DNA of 64,000 bases from Ichthyophis bannanicus (Eukaryota > Chordata > Amphibia > Gymnophiona > Ichthyophiidae), in contig CM066043.1 of NCBI GenBank assembly GCA_033557465.1, forward strand, positions 110,288,278-110,352,277, read 5' to 3'. Below, one piece after another: positions 51,487 through 61,122 of this stretch (its first letter is position 1; each line of letters opens with the position of its first letter). The notes under the pieces are model-generated. The model was not told the origin of the DNA. It did no database searches and was given only the letters and a program-made list of their open reading frames with translations. A program made the translations under genes and the position numbers.

Positions 51487-53015
51487 TGTCAGATATACCA
51501 TGAAATTTGCAGAGGATATAGAAAGAAGACAGGCAGGTTAGTGCTATGATTGTCAGCAAACCTGTCATCTCCCATCCCTTATTCCCTTCAGAATCACCTC
51601 TGGATGCAAGAGGAAGCAGCAAGTAGCATTTGTTACCGCCTGCTACCTCCTCCTCTGCTGACTTTCCTTTTAAGGCTGAGCTGGATGGAACCAGCAGCTC
51701 TCATGAGACTTTGGGACACCTCATGCTTTCAACTTCAGAAGAGGGGGCAACAAGTACGAAGTGCTGCTCGCCCGATTCCTGGCAGAGGCACTTCCAAGAG
51801 GGTAAAGATGATAATCATGTATGTATAGAACAGATGATGCTGGAGGAGGTAAGGGAAGTACTGGTGCTGGAGTAGGAAGGTGCTTATGCTGGAAGAGGGA
51901 ATGATGCCATCAGGTTTGATAGGGAGGAAGAAAGGTAATGTGTGCTTTGATAAAGTGAGATCAGTGCTGATGCACTGTGATATGATAAAAGATTGGGAAC
52001 CACAGTCCTAGACCTTATGTTTGTGAACTAGCAAAGTGGTGTTCTACAGCAATAGTCTCCTGCTCTGGGAGCAATCCCATCAATTGGTTCCAAAAGTATC
52101 CATACATTTTACTGGGTCCTGAACAACCTTTCCTCCTTAGAATCTGGACTGTTCACTAGTGCCAGCTGCTGAATGGGAGGATTATATCACCACTTCTCTT
52201 CAAAAGGACTGTTGCTGGAAGAAGCTGCTCAGCTGAACATATCGTGTCTTTCCCTGAAATCAGCCCAGCTCATTTCAGCCTGCCTGCTGCCTTTCCCCAC
52301 TAGACACTCTTTGGACTTGCTCCTTGAGTTTCAACCCTGGTTTAGCCTCTGTTGCTCTTCCTGCTCTCTGTATTCCTGACTACTTCAAGGTAGGTATTAA
52401 TGATATTGGGATAAGGTTGAGCTGGCTTCTGAGCTTATCAGCTAATACTTATCTGGCAATCTTATGCTCATTTTCAGCTATAAAATATTGTATAAAAATG
52501 AGCTTAAATCTAGGTGGCCAAAAATTGACTGCCAGAGACTAGAGGCTAAACCTAGTTTCCTAGCACTGAGAATCAGTGCTAGGTGGCTAAACCCCCTCTT
52601 TCCACCAGCCCCCAGGATCAGTTATGCTTTCAATGGCTAAATTCAGCAGCTATGAGGGGAAAATTCAGTACCCCTACACTCACCACAGGATTTAGTTGCC
52701 TATTGCCCTGGCTACATGTGGATTGATCCTGCTGAAGACTGACTCCATTGTTGACATTGTGTTTGGCCTATAGCTTTCACTGCTTTTGTCCTGCCTTAAA
52801 TGTTACACCTTGGACCTTTGATCAAAATATGTATTTTCTTTGCAATCCTAGTTCCTTATCCCACTGCTACATTCCCATCTGAGATCTCAAACCTTAGTTT
52901 GTTAACCCAGAGACAAATTCCCACTGACAGCGTCAATGCTTGGTCTGTGACACTAGAGATAGATTCTTATTGGTAGTTCCAAGCCCAGGCATTGTTGAGA
53001 TAAATCCATTCTCAC
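51487..53015 (-). other. ANKRD13D last intron, 5' part
   Basis: No repeat family or ORF was recognised. The donor GTGAGAATGG is at the right boundary. Confidence 0.6.
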
Positions 53016-53104
53016 CGTTCCAGCTGAAGGTCGTCATCATAGAGTGGTGGTTGTGGGGGATTGGATCCGGGTCTGGTATTGGTTAATGCCTCCCAGATGG
53101 TGAC
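53016..53104 (-). CDS. ANKRD13D: ANKRD13D, penultimate coding exon
   Basis: An 89-nt exon between acceptor ...TTATAG (53105-53106) and donor GTGAG (53015-53011). It codes VTIWEALTNTRPG, a Pro-rich stretch, then YDDDLQLE plus the first two bases of Arg. Phase is 0 in and 2 out, matching both neighbours exactly. This is the linker and the beginning of the next ubiquitin-interacting helix in ANKRD13 proteins. Confidence 0.9.
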
Positions 53105-53373
53105 CTATAATAACAACACTGATAGCCTCATAGTTCTCATTTGCATTCCTCATCAAGTTCTCAAGGATACAATTGTTTCCATAGACAAACATACTATGTT
53201 TTCCAGCTTCCTTTCTCTGTGCCTCAGTATCTCTATTTGCTTTTCCATCCTTCTCTCTTTCTTTCTCTTTTAATGGCTGTCTCTTTTTCCTCACACTCAC
53301 TTCTGCCTCTGCTTCCCTCTCTCTGGTCTTTCCACTTCTTTCCCCTCCCTCAGTTTGTGCTGAACTTTCTCAC
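53105..53373 (-). other. ANKRD13D intron
   Basis: A pyrimidine-rich 269-bp intron with canonical GT-AG ends. Confidence 0.8.
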
Positions 53374-53546
53374 CTGGTCAGTCTCAGTACCAGCCTCCAG
53401 CAGACTTTGCTGAATGGCAAACTGCAGGAGGTCATCATCCTCATCTCTCATAGGTTCATTGCGACCTGCACCAAGGGTCGTGTACCCCTCAGGTACATCA
53501 AACACAGAGGGGTCCACTTCACAGGGAAATGGAGACACAGAGTGCA
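53374..53546 (-). CDS. ANKRD13D: ANKRD13D, third-last coding exon
   Basis: A 173-nt exon between acceptor CTTTCTCACAG (53547-53548) and donor GTGAGAAAG (53373 down). It codes SPFPCEVDPSVFDVPEGY, then RNEPMRDEDDDLLQFAIQQS and LLEAGTETDQ. The D-E-D-D-D-L-L-Q-F-A-I-Q-Q-S-L segment is a ubiquitin-interacting motif. The preceding segment is the end of the conserved GPCR-chaperone-like domain. Upstream exons were not found up to 64000, so the next intron is at least 10.4 kb. Confidence 0.9.
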
Positions 53547-54146
53547 CTGTGAGAAAGGAGAAGAAACCATGGTAAACAAGAGCACAGAACACAAGATAGA
53601 GAGAAAAGAAGAGCGACAAACAGCAACAGACAGGGAGACAATAATAGAGATACAGAAATTAACTGAAAAGGAAAAAAGAAAAACAACCAATAGCCAAAAA
53701 GAGAAACACACAGACACATACAGAACAAAACAGAGATAAAGAGAGACAGTAATTTTTTACATCAATTTATCTATCTATAGATAGTTATACATATATAAAT
53801 CTAGATATTCAAAAGCACTTATCCAGATAACAATACCTGTTATCCAGATAAGTGATGCTATTTGGCCCTATTCATTGATTTTCAGTGGTACTGTCTAGAT
53901 AGTGCCACTGAAAATCATTACAGACCACCCTGGCACTATCTGTACAGTAGCAGGGCGGCACATGGGCATTCCTTTAAATTATCCAGACAGTGGCAATATT
54001 ATCCAGCTAGTTGACTGAATATCTAGATAACTTGGAGACAGTAGAAAGGCTGTCCCAAATTATCCAGATAGTGACCTGGTTAACAGATGGAATATAACTG
54101 CTCTATCCAGATATTTAGCACCACTCACAATCCGGATAGTGGCGCA
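53547..54146. repeat. Intronic DNA with TATCCAGATA fold-back repeat
   Basis: Several TTATCCAGATA-type motifs (53818-54110) surround a hairpin: GATTTTCAGTGG at 53877-53888 pairs with CCACTGAAAATC at 53905-53916. It looks like an old fold-back or MITE-type repeat. No coding sequence. Confidence 0.5.
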
Positions 54147-54640
54147 GAATGGTGAAATTGTACTTACCTGATAATTTCCTTTCCTGGAGTTCTGCTAGAC
54201 TACTCCAGATAAGTGGGTAGTGTACCCCTGCCAGCAGATGATGGAGAAAGAGAAAGACTAGAAGCTACCAGTAACATCATCACTGGTACTAAGGCTGGTA
54301 TAGCTAGGGGCACCCTTGAGTATTTATCTGTCCCCAGTAGATGGTGGTTTCTGGACTGGTTCAGCAGGATTTAAAATGTGTCTGGGACTCCTGGGGTCAG
54401 GACCTGTGGGTTCCTCTCCCTGGTTGAGCCAGATCTATTAGGGTTCCCAGTGTATCAGTGTGAGAATCGCCATCTCCAGTTGAGATGGATCCTTGCCTGC
54501 TCCCAGGGCACAGCTGAGGTCATCCTACTGGTTAGCTGAGGTCATCCTACTGGTTGAGCAGGCAAGTAAGGTTCCTCCCAGACCTGCTGCGGTCTGGTTG
54601 AGGTCCTCTGCACAAAGAGCAGGTGCCAGATAAGACCCAC
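54147..54640. mobile_element. DIRS-type terminus J (another lineage), no coding part
   Basis: GTGAAATTGTACTTACCTG followed by ATAATTTCCTTTCC and CCAGCAGATGATGGAG resembles the left end of DIRS I (GAAATTAGGCCTTACCTG) more than families A-F. No ORF is attached. A 22-bp direct repeat (GCTGAGGTCATCCTACTGGTT) lies at 54516-54560. The assignment rests on end similarity only, and the right boundary is uncertain. Confidence 0.4.
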
Positions 54641-54659
54641 CCTGAAGGAGGCTCAGGCC

Positions 54660-55000
54660 CACAAAAGTAGAAGTAAGGATGAGGTTGGGAACTACAGGCT
54701 GGTTAATTTGACCTCTGTGGTAGTGAGTAAATTAATCGACATGCTGCTAAAACAGAGGATAGTAAGGTTTTTGGAATCCAATGGACTGCAGAATCTGAGG
54801 CAGCAGGGTTTTTACTAGAGGTAGGTCTTGTCAGACAAATCCGATTCACTTCTTGACTGGGTGACCAGAGAGTTGGACAGAGGGAGAGCGTAGATGTGGT
54901 GTACTTAGGTTTCAGAAAGCTTTTGATGCTGTTCTGCAGAGACAACTTATAAATAAATTGAGCGCCTAAGTGACTGACTGAGTTAGAAACTTGAGTGGGA
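54660..55000 (+). pseudogene. CR1 LINE copy e, internal RT fragment
   Basis: About 340 bp align with copy a from near 2757 to 3090 (AGTAAGGATGAGGTTGGGAA, GAGTTGGACAGAGGGAGAGC), with many indels. It is an old fragment of the same subfamily, without the catalytic block. Confidence 0.7.
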
Positions 55001-55002
55001 GG

Positions 55003-55060
55003 GAATGCAACGTGTGCCATCGAGTCAATGCTGACTCCTGGCAACCATACATTTACAAAT
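55003..55060 (-). repeat. SINE 3' tail fragment (RTE/BovB-like)
   Basis: ATGCAACGTGTGCCATCGAG and TCAATGCTGACTCCTGGCAA match the 3' tail of the SINE at 7027-7245. Confidence 0.6.
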
Positions 55061-55500
55061 TATTGTGTAAAGCAAGCTTCTTGATAATTATGATACATAA
55101 TGTTATGGACAGAGACACAGAAAGCGAAAAAGTTTGTGTACATCGCACAAATAGATTGAAACAGATATAGATTGGAGCTCTAAGACCTTAATGGCATTCA
55201 TGCTGGCCACATCTTCCTGATGTCAGTGCCTCTACTTAACATCGGGCCTTACCTCGAATGCGGCCATGGACGCAAGCCCATGGGAGCATGCCCGAAGGGG
55301 TGTGAACAAAGGGGCAAATCCTGCCCCTATGGATCCCCTTCGGAGCACCATTGGAACTTGGAGCATTGATACTTTTCTGGGGACAAGGTTAAGAGGAAGA
55401 AAAGAGGAATGCCACCTAAGAATAATAAAGCAGCGAATATAACCGGCCCTATAGATCGCGATCCGAAGGCTGCATCGGAACTATTATCCTCTGGGTGCAG
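55061..55500. other. No gene seen
   Basis: Unassigned intronic sequence, presumably within ANKRD13D. Confidence 0.4.
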
Positions 55501-55690
55501 AGCACAGTTACTTACCTGTAACAGGTGATCTCTGGGAACAGCAGGAATTAGTCATCACATATGGGTACGTCGGCACCGACGGAGCCCGCGCGGGAAAGCT
55601 CCCCAGCTTTTCAGATTAAAAGCTTTTGGGGCCTCCCACTGCACATGCGCGCTGCCTTCCCGCCTTCCTGACCAGCTCTCGTCAGTTCGA
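55501..55690 (+). repeat. Left terminal inverted repeat, DIRS F
   Basis: Outer AGCACAGTTACTTACCTG, then the CGTCGGCACCGACG near-palindrome and GCACATGCGCGC. Pairs with 60960-61122 except for the outermost 25 nt. Confidence 0.87.
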
Positions 55691-55764
55691 GTTTAAAGCT
55701 GAGACAATAGAGAGAGAGGACAGGAAGATAGATAGATAGAGATACAACTCCTAGGGGAGGTGGG

Positions 55765-55872
55765 TGGGTTGTGATGACTAATTCCTGCTGTTCCCAGAGA
55801 TCACCTGTTACAGGTAAGTAACTGTGCTATCTCCAGGAACAAGCAGGAATACGTCATCACATATGGGGACTC
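55765..55872. other. Internal complementary region, DIRS F
   Basis: GAGATCACCTGTTACAGG, TAAGTAACTGTGCT complements the left end; ATCTCCAGGAACAAGCAGG, AATACGTCATCACATATGG complements the right end. Confidence 0.87.
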
Positions 55873-55965
55873 CCTAGCTAAGATGCCTGGGAGATCCCCC
55901 TCCAAGGGTAAACCATCTTCGCATGGATCTCAGGCATCCATCCAGGGAAGGTGGGCAGGAGTTGT

Positions 55966-58839
55966 TTAAGTATGGAACAGGTGTTTGAGGACAGCCTGAC
56001 CAAACAAGGCATCCCGGCGGGAGTCCTTGTCCAAGCAGTAATGGGCTGTGAAGGTATGAACCGAGGCCCAAGTGGCTGCTCGACAGATCTGATCTATGGA
56101 CACAGAGTGAAGATGAGCCATAGAAGTGGCCATGGCCCTCACATTGTGAGCTGTGACATGGCCCTCCATAGAAATGTTCTTACTCTGGTAAGCAAAAGAA
56201 ATACACTGAGCGATCCAATTGGAAAGTGTACGCTTGGTGACTGGAAGTCCCAAATGAGAAGGATCAAAAGCCACGAAAAGTTGGGAAGACTTTCGATGTG
56301 GTTGAGTCCTGTTGAGGTAAAAGGCAAGAGCTCTTTTACAATCCAGAGTATGAAGGTTCCTCTCTGCACTGGATGCATGAGGAGCAGGGAAAAAGACAGG
56401 TAGATATACCTCTTGATTAAGATGAAAAGGCGAGACCACTTTGGGCATAAAGTGGGGATTCGTCCTAAGGACCACCTTATCATGATGAAACCTAGTATAA
56501 GGTGGATGAGCCACTAAAGCCTGCAGTTCACTGATGCGGCGAGCCGAAGTGACTGCAATAAGGAAAACAACCTTCCAGGAAAGAAATTTGAAGGAGGTAG
56601 AGTCCAAAGGCTCAAAAGGTGGCTTCATAAGCTGACCTAGAACGAGGTTCAAATCCCATGCTACCGGAGGAGGTCGGATGGGAGGTTTAGTTAGAGTCAG
56701 GCCTCTCATGAAACGTGCAACAAGAGGATGAGAGGAGACAGGTTGTCCATTTATAGGTTTTAAGGATGCTGCAATAGCACTCAAATGGACCCTTACTGAA
56801 TTCGTCTTAAGGCCTGCATTTGAAAGATGCAGGAGATAGTCCAAGAGGGAATTCAAAGGAAGTGCTAGAGGGTCAAGACCCTGCTGAGCACACCAAATGG
56901 AAAAACGTTTCCATTTGAAAGCATAAGAACGCCTCGTGGAAGGTTTCCTAGAGGCATGAAGGATATCTGTCACAGGTTGAGAAAGATTAAAGTCTTGAAG
57001 ACTTAGGCCTTCAGTAACCAAGCTCTGAGATGTAGGGATTTGGGGTTTGGGTGCCACAAAGTCCCCTCCTCCTGAGACAGAAGGTCTGGCGCAGCTCCCA
57101 GGTCCAGGGAGGATCCCTGGGAGAGATGCAGAAGTAGAGGGAACCACACCTGGCGTGGCCAGCGGGGAGCTATGAGGATCATAGTCCCGTGATCCCTCTG
57201 GAGCTTGAACAGAGTCTTGGATATTAGAGGAATGGGTGGAAAGGCATAGAGGAATTCCTGACCCCAATGCAGGAGGAAGGCATCGTGGGCCTGAGCTCCC
57301 TGACACTGAGTTCTGGAACAGAACCGGGGAAGTTTGGCATTCCACGGACTTGCAAAGAGGTCTATGTCCGGGGTCCCCCATTCCTGAAAGATTCTGCGTA
57401 TCTGGTCCATATGTAGGGACCATTCGTGTGGAAGCAGAACTCGACTGAGTCTGTCTGCACGAGAGTTTTGAACTCCTGGAAGATATACTGCAAGAAGGTG
57501 AATTTGATGCTCTCTGGCGAAGGCCCATATTCTGAGAGCTTCGTTGCAAAGCGACAGAGAGCCTGTCCCTCCTTGTTTGTTTATATAGAACATGGCTACC
57601 TGATTGTCTGTCTGAACTAGGACAGTCAGGTTGACAAGGAGGGTATAGAAGACCTTGAGGGCAAGGTAAATCGCTCGCAGTTCCAGGAGGTTGATATGAA
57701 GGGTGGCCTCCTGTGGAGACCAAGTGCCCTGAGTGGAGAGGTTCTGAAGATGAGCTCCCCACCCTGTTTGGGAGGCATCTGTTGTGAGGGTTGCTTGGGG
57801 CAACAAAGGTTGGAAGGGGGCCCCCAACAACAGATTCTTGGTGGATGTCCACCATTGGAGGGACCAAAATAGACGGCTTGAGGTGAGTATTTGGTCGGAG
57901 AGCGCTCCAGATGCTTGAGTCCACTGGGTGGCCAAGGTCCATTGAGCTGCTCTCATATGCAGACGAGCGTAGGGCACCACATGTACCGTGGAGGCCATGT
58001 GGCCCAGAAGTCGCAGCATTTCCCGGGCTGTCAAATGACTGCTGGACTGAGCTTGGGAGGCCAAACTCAGCAGGCGTTGGGCCCTGACCTGAGGCAGGTA
58101 GGCCCTTGCAGTGATGGTGTCTAACTGGGCCCCTATGAACTCGAGAGACTGAGTAGGGATTAGTTGAGACTTGGGAAGGTTTACTACCAGTCCCAGATAC
58201 TGCAGAAGACGCCTTGTGCGGTCCAGGGAAATTTGGGCCTGGGACTGAGAGGGAGCTCGGATGAGCCAGTCGTCCAGGTATGGGAATATGAAAATTCCCA
58301 GGCCTCTTAGAAAGGCAGCTACGACTGCCATGCATTTGGTGAACACTCTTGGAGCAGAGGCTAGACCGAAGGGGAGTACTCTGTACTGGAAATGCTTTCC
58401 CTGAAACAGAAATCGAAGGTATTTTCTGTGGGATGGGTGGATGAGTATGTGTGTATACGCATCCTTTAGGTCTAGAGAACAAAGCCAATCCTGACTCTGA
58501 AGGTATGGAAGGAGAATGCCCAGAGAAAGCATTTTGAATTTCTCCTTGAAAAGAAATTTGTTCAATTCTCTCAGATCCAGAATTGGTCTGAAGCCCTCTG
58601 TCTTCTTTGGTATTAGAAAATAAGGGGAGTAGAATCCCGTCCCCTGTTGAAGAAGAGGGACCTCCTCTATTGCCCCCTGGGCAAGGAGGGAGGAGACTTC
58701 CTGACCCAAGAGGGCCAGGAGAGATGGGGGAGAATTGAACTGCCTCACCATAGTATAAGGAGGAAGGTCGGAAAAATGGAGTTTGTAACCCTCTCTGATG
58801 ATAGAGAGGGTCCATTGCTCTGATGTAATTTGCTCCCAT
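55966..58839 (-). CDS. DIRS tyrosine recombinase ORF, copy F
   Basis: 957 open codons. The first 600 or so overlap the RT frame, as in copy B, and show no known domain. The YR includes S-T-R-R-S-Y-A-F-K-W, box I S-A-R-R-I-S-E-L, box II H-N-V-R, W and nucleophile Tyr934 in the ASVHTFTAHY block. All catalytic positions are present. The enzyme would integrate circular element DNA at short matching sites without target duplication. The start codon in the overlap is uncertain; the protein may be made from an internal start. Confidence 0.87.
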   Translation of the reverse strand: MGANYIRAMDPLYHQRGLQTPFFRPSSLYYGEAVQFSPISPGPLGSGSLLPPCPGGNRGGPSSSTGDGILLPLFSNTKEDRGLQTNSGSERIEQISFQGEIQNAFSGHSPSIPSESGLALFSRPKGCVYTHTHPPIPQKIPSISVSGKAFPVQSTPLRSSLCSKSVHQMHGSRSCLSKRPGNFHIPIPGRLAHPSSLSVPGPNFPGPHKASSAVSGTGSKPSQVSTNPYSVSRVHRGPVRHHHCKGLPASGQGPTPAEFGLPSSVQQSFDSPGNAATSGPHGLHGTCGALRSSAYESSSMDLGHPVDSSIWSALRPNTHLKPSILVPPMVDIHQESVVGGPLPTFVAPSNPHNRCLPNRVGSSSSEPLHSGHLVSTGGHPSYQPPGTASDLPCPQGLLYPPCQPDCPSSDRQSGSHVLYKQTRRDRLSVALQRSSQNMGLRQRASNSPSCSISSRSSKLSCRQTQSSSASTRMVPTYGPDTQNLSGMGDPGHRPLCKSVECQTSPVLFQNSVSGSSGPRCLPPALGSGIPLCLSTHSSNIQDSVQAPEGSRDYDPHSSPLATPGVVPSTSASLPGILPGPGSCARPSVSGGGDFVAPKPQIPTSQSLVTEGLSLQDFNLSQPVTDILHASRKPSTRRSYAFKWKRFSIWCAQQGLDPLALPLNSLLDYLLHLSNAGLKTNSVRVHLSAIAASLKPINGQPVSSHPLVARFMRGLTLTKPPIRPPPVAWDLNLVLGQLMKPPFEPLDSTSFKFLSWKVVFLIAVTSARRISELQALVAHPPYTRFHHDKVVLRTNPHFMPKVVSPFHLNQEVYLPVFFPAPHASSAERNLHTLDCKRALAFYLNRTQPHRKSSQLFVAFDPSHLGLPVTKRTLSNWIAQCISFAYQSKNISMEGHVTAHNVRAMATSMAHLHSVSIDQICRAATWASVHTFTAHYCLDKDSRRDALFGQAVLKHLFHT

Positions 58840-59018
58840 CTGGGAGCAAAGTGAGCTAACCTTCCGGGTATGGTGAGGGGCTCTGGTTGTTCTAGAGCCA
58901 GAAAAGTTAAGTTCTCTAGTGGCAAGTCAAAACCCCTGAGGGGGTGGAGCCTGCTGAGGCATAGCAGACGCCGCAGGCTTTGACCTTGCCTGTTTAGGTT
59001 GCTGACGTTTAGCAGCAA
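57003..59018 (-). CDS. DIRS RT-RNase H-(MT-like) polyprotein, copy F
   Basis: 671 intact codons. RT blocks are RPILDLRELNKF, SLDLKDAYTHI, LPFGLASAPRVFTK and YLDDWLI. RNase H carries TDAS, ELRAI, TDN and ADRLSR. The tail carries DLFASPWN, Y-A-F-P-P and APRWPRQVWF. It overlaps the end of GAG by 92 nt in another frame. No stop or missing catalytic residue was found. Confidence 0.88.
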   Translation of the reverse strand: MLLNVSNLNRQGQSLRRLLCLSRLHPLRGFDLPLENLTFLALEQPEPLTIPGRLAHFAPRWEQITSEQWTLSIIREGYKLHFSDLPPYTMVRQFNSPPSLLALLGQEVSSLLAQGAIEEVPLLQQGTGFYSPYFLIPKKTEGFRPILDLRELNKFLFKEKFKMLSLGILLPYLQSQDWLCSLDLKDAYTHILIHPSHRKYLRFLFQGKHFQYRVLPFGLASAPRVFTKCMAVVAAFLRGLGIFIFPYLDDWLIRAPSQSQAQISLDRTRRLLQYLGLVVNLPKSQLIPTQSLEFIGAQLDTITARAYLPQVRAQRLLSLASQAQSSSHLTAREMLRLLGHMASTVHVVPYARLHMRAAQWTLATQWTQASGALSDQILTSSRLFWSLQWWTSTKNLLLGAPFQPLLPQATLTTDASQTGWGAHLQNLSTQGTWSPQEATLHINLLELRAIYLALKVFYTLLVNLTVLVQTDNQVAMFYINKQGGTGSLSLCNEALRIWAFAREHQIHLLAVYLPGVQNSRADRLSRVLLPHEWSLHMDQIRRIFQEWGTPDIDLFASPWNAKLPRFCSRTQCQGAQAHDAFLLHWGQEFLYAFPPIPLISKTLFKLQRDHGTMILIAPRWPRQVWFPLLLHLSQGSSLDLGAAPDLLSQEEGTLWHPNPKSLHLRAWLLKA

Positions 59019-60741
59019 AACGAGGCTGAGAGGATTGTTGGCCAGTATTTGTAGAAAATCTGGACTTCTTGTAATAAGGCCTCTTAAAAGACTTCTTCTT
59101 GGCAGGAGTGGAGGTAGACTTAGAAAGTCTATCTAAGGTGGCATTTTCTGCATCCATTTGAGTGGCCTTAATTTGCCACTCCTCACCAAATAAGTTCTCA
59201 CCTGTACAGGGCAGATTTCGTAAGCCATCTAGGACCCAAGGTTCTAGATCAGAAGCCTGGAGCCAAGCAAGACGTCGGGCTGCTATAGCAATGCCCGAAG
59301 CCCTACCAGCACCCTCAAAGGAATCAAAAGCTGCCCTGTTGGAGAACTTTGAAATATCCAAAAGGTGTTTCACTAAGGAAATGAACTGCTCCCTCTTATC
59401 CTCAGGGATAAAGGGGGCAAAATGCCGAACTTTTAGCGCGATTTCACTGAGAAACATGCCCATGTAAAGACTATAGGAATTAATCCTGGCTATAAGCATA
59501 GTAGCCTGGAAAATTTTCCTGCCAAAAGAGTCTAGAGTCTTACATTCTCGCCCTGGAGGAGTAGAAGAGTGCCTTTTGGTACTCTTTATCTTCTTCATTG
59601 CAGACTTCACCACAATAGAATGGTGAGGCAACTGGGTTTTTTGGAAACCAGGAGAAGGGGGGACACGGTACATGGTGTCCAACCTGCGAGAAGAAGGAGA
59701 CAATGTTAGAGGAGCCTCCCATAAGTCCATCAAGTGTTCTTGAAGGATTTCATGGATAGGCAGGGTGACTGCCTCTTTAGGAGACTTAGAGTATCCTAAA
59801 ATATCCAGTTTCTTTGATCTGGGTTCCTTTTCAGAGGATGAAGCAATAGAAAGACCTTTAGCCATTTCTATGATGAAGTCCTGAAAGGACAAATCCTCTG
59901 GTGGAGACATTCTCCTGTTAGGAGAAGAAGGCTCCTCAGGAAGATCAAGGGAGAACTCATCAGAATCATCAGAGGAGTTAAAATCCTCTGAAGAAGCAGA
60001 GTATCCTCTATGTGCTTCCAACGCACGATACGCATACCGTTCGGTATCGACATCGGGCGTACCAGGTATGGGATCGGTACCGGGCAAAAGCCCGGATCCG
60101 GCATGCGGAACCGATCTGCGTTTGGAAGACGATGGCCTCGGTTCCGGTATGGAAGCCATTACCGGAACCGGACCCGGTACCGCTGGCTGCGGTACCGAGG
60201 GCGTAGCAGCATTAATAAAAGCCAGAATGGCCTGCTGCATGACTTGGACAGTATTGCCCATAGACGCCACTGCTGCCTGGATGTCGGTACCGGTATGGGC
60301 CGGTACCCCAGAGCAGTACAACAGGTGATCTGTCGAGGCCGCGCCATCGATGTCAACCTGTGACCCCATGATTGCTTTGGAGGCCGAAGCCTCCCGCCGG
60401 GGTTTTTTGGCCTGGGCAGAATCCTCGAACTCAGAATTGAGAGCCTCTCGATCTTTAGAAAGAGATTTGCTTTTAGAGGATTTGCCCACTGGAGTTTTGG
60501 TTACCTGAGATCCATCCGGAGAGGAAGACCTGGATGATTGTGATGCTTCTGAAGGAAACAGCACATGGAACTTGTTGGCCCGGTTCTGCAATCCACGTTT
60601 CGACATCTGGGAGCAGGATGGGCAGTCCGGTATGGAATGGTCAGGTCCTAAACATTTAAGACACCATTCATGGGTGTCTGTAAGAGGAATGACAGCACTG
60701 CACTTGGTACACTTTTTAAAACCAGGAACTGGCTTCTCCAT
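58927..60741 (-). CDS. DIRS GAG, copy F
   Basis: 604 intact codons. The N-terminal Cys/His cluster is FKKCTKCSAVIPLTDTHEWC, LKCLGPDH, C-P-S-C. A Ser-rich middle follows, then the capsid-like half with F-Q-D-F, PGFQKTQLPHHSIVVKSAM and LYMGMFL, and a basic Gln/Lys-rich C-terminus. It is collinear with GAG of copy B although clearly diverged. Confidence 0.85.
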   Translation of the reverse strand: MEKPVPGFKKCTKCSAVIPLTDTHEWCLKCLGPDHSIPDCPSCSQMSKRGLQNRANKFHVLFPSEASQSSRSSSPDGSQVTKTPVGKSSKSKSLSKDREALNSEFEDSAQAKKPRREASASKAIMGSQVDIDGAASTDHLLYCSGVPAHTGTDIQAAVASMGNTVQVMQQAILAFINAATPSVPQPAVPGPVPVMASIPEPRPSSSKRRSVPHAGSGLLPGTDPIPGTPDVDTERYAYRALEAHRGYSASSEDFNSSDDSDEFSLDLPEEPSSPNRRMSPPEDLSFQDFIIEMAKGLSIASSSEKEPRSKKLDILGYSKSPKEAVTLPIHEILQEHLMDLWEAPLTLSPSSRRLDTMYRVPPSPGFQKTQLPHHSIVVKSAMKKIKSTKRHSSTPPGRECKTLDSFGRKIFQATMLIARINSYSLYMGMFLSEIALKVRHFAPFIPEDKREQFISLVKHLLDISKFSNRAAFDSFEGAGRASGIAIAARRLAWLQASDLEPWVLDGLRNLPCTGENLFGEEWQIKATQMDAENATLDRLSKSTSTPAKKKSFKRPYYKKSRFSTNTGQQSSQPRFAAKRQQPKQARSKPAASAMPQQAPPPQGF

Positions 60742-60959
60742 GAGGAGAATTTGTGTAGGCCTGAAGGCCTAACAAAGTACCAAGCTGTGCTGAAGAAAAG
60801 AAAAATATATATATTTTTTTTTTTTAAAAGAAAGAAAGAGAGACCGGCAGTACCGGTTTCAGAATGGGGAAGGCAGGTACGCGGTCTAAAGAAAACAATA
60901 AAATCAACAATTTCTTCAGCGGTGACAGGAACACGACCTGCTGGCTCCGCGGAAAAAAA

Positions 60960-61122
60960 GAAACTGACGAGAGCTGGTCAGGAAGGCGGGAAGGCAGCGC
61001 ACATGTGCAGTGGGAGGCCCCAAAAGCTTTTAATCTGAAAAGCTGGGGAGCTTTCCCGCGCGGGCTCCGTCGGTGCCGACGTACCCATATGTGATGACGT
61101 ATTCCTGCTTGTTCCTGGAGAT
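60960..61122 (-). repeat. Right terminal inverted repeat, DIRS F
   Basis: Partner of 55540-55690. Ends TTGTTCCTGGAGAT, complement of the second half of the ICR. Confidence 0.87.

Larger units (their letters stand above)
55501..61122 (-). mobile_element. DIRS-like copy F (second family), intact
   Basis: A 5.62-kb unit with near-identical ITRs: 55551-55690 against 60960-61100, with one mismatch seen over about 150 bp. The ICR is at 55765-55872. GAG, RT-RH and YR are open with catalytic residues kept. It lies 5' of the ANKRD13D exons here, in the gene's orientation. It is the best candidate for an autonomous, recently mobile element in the window. Confidence 0.88.

Noticed and set aside
53407..53739. 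Plus-strand ORF of 110 codons
   Set aside because: It is antisense to an ANKRD13D exon and a low-complexity purine-rich intron stretch.
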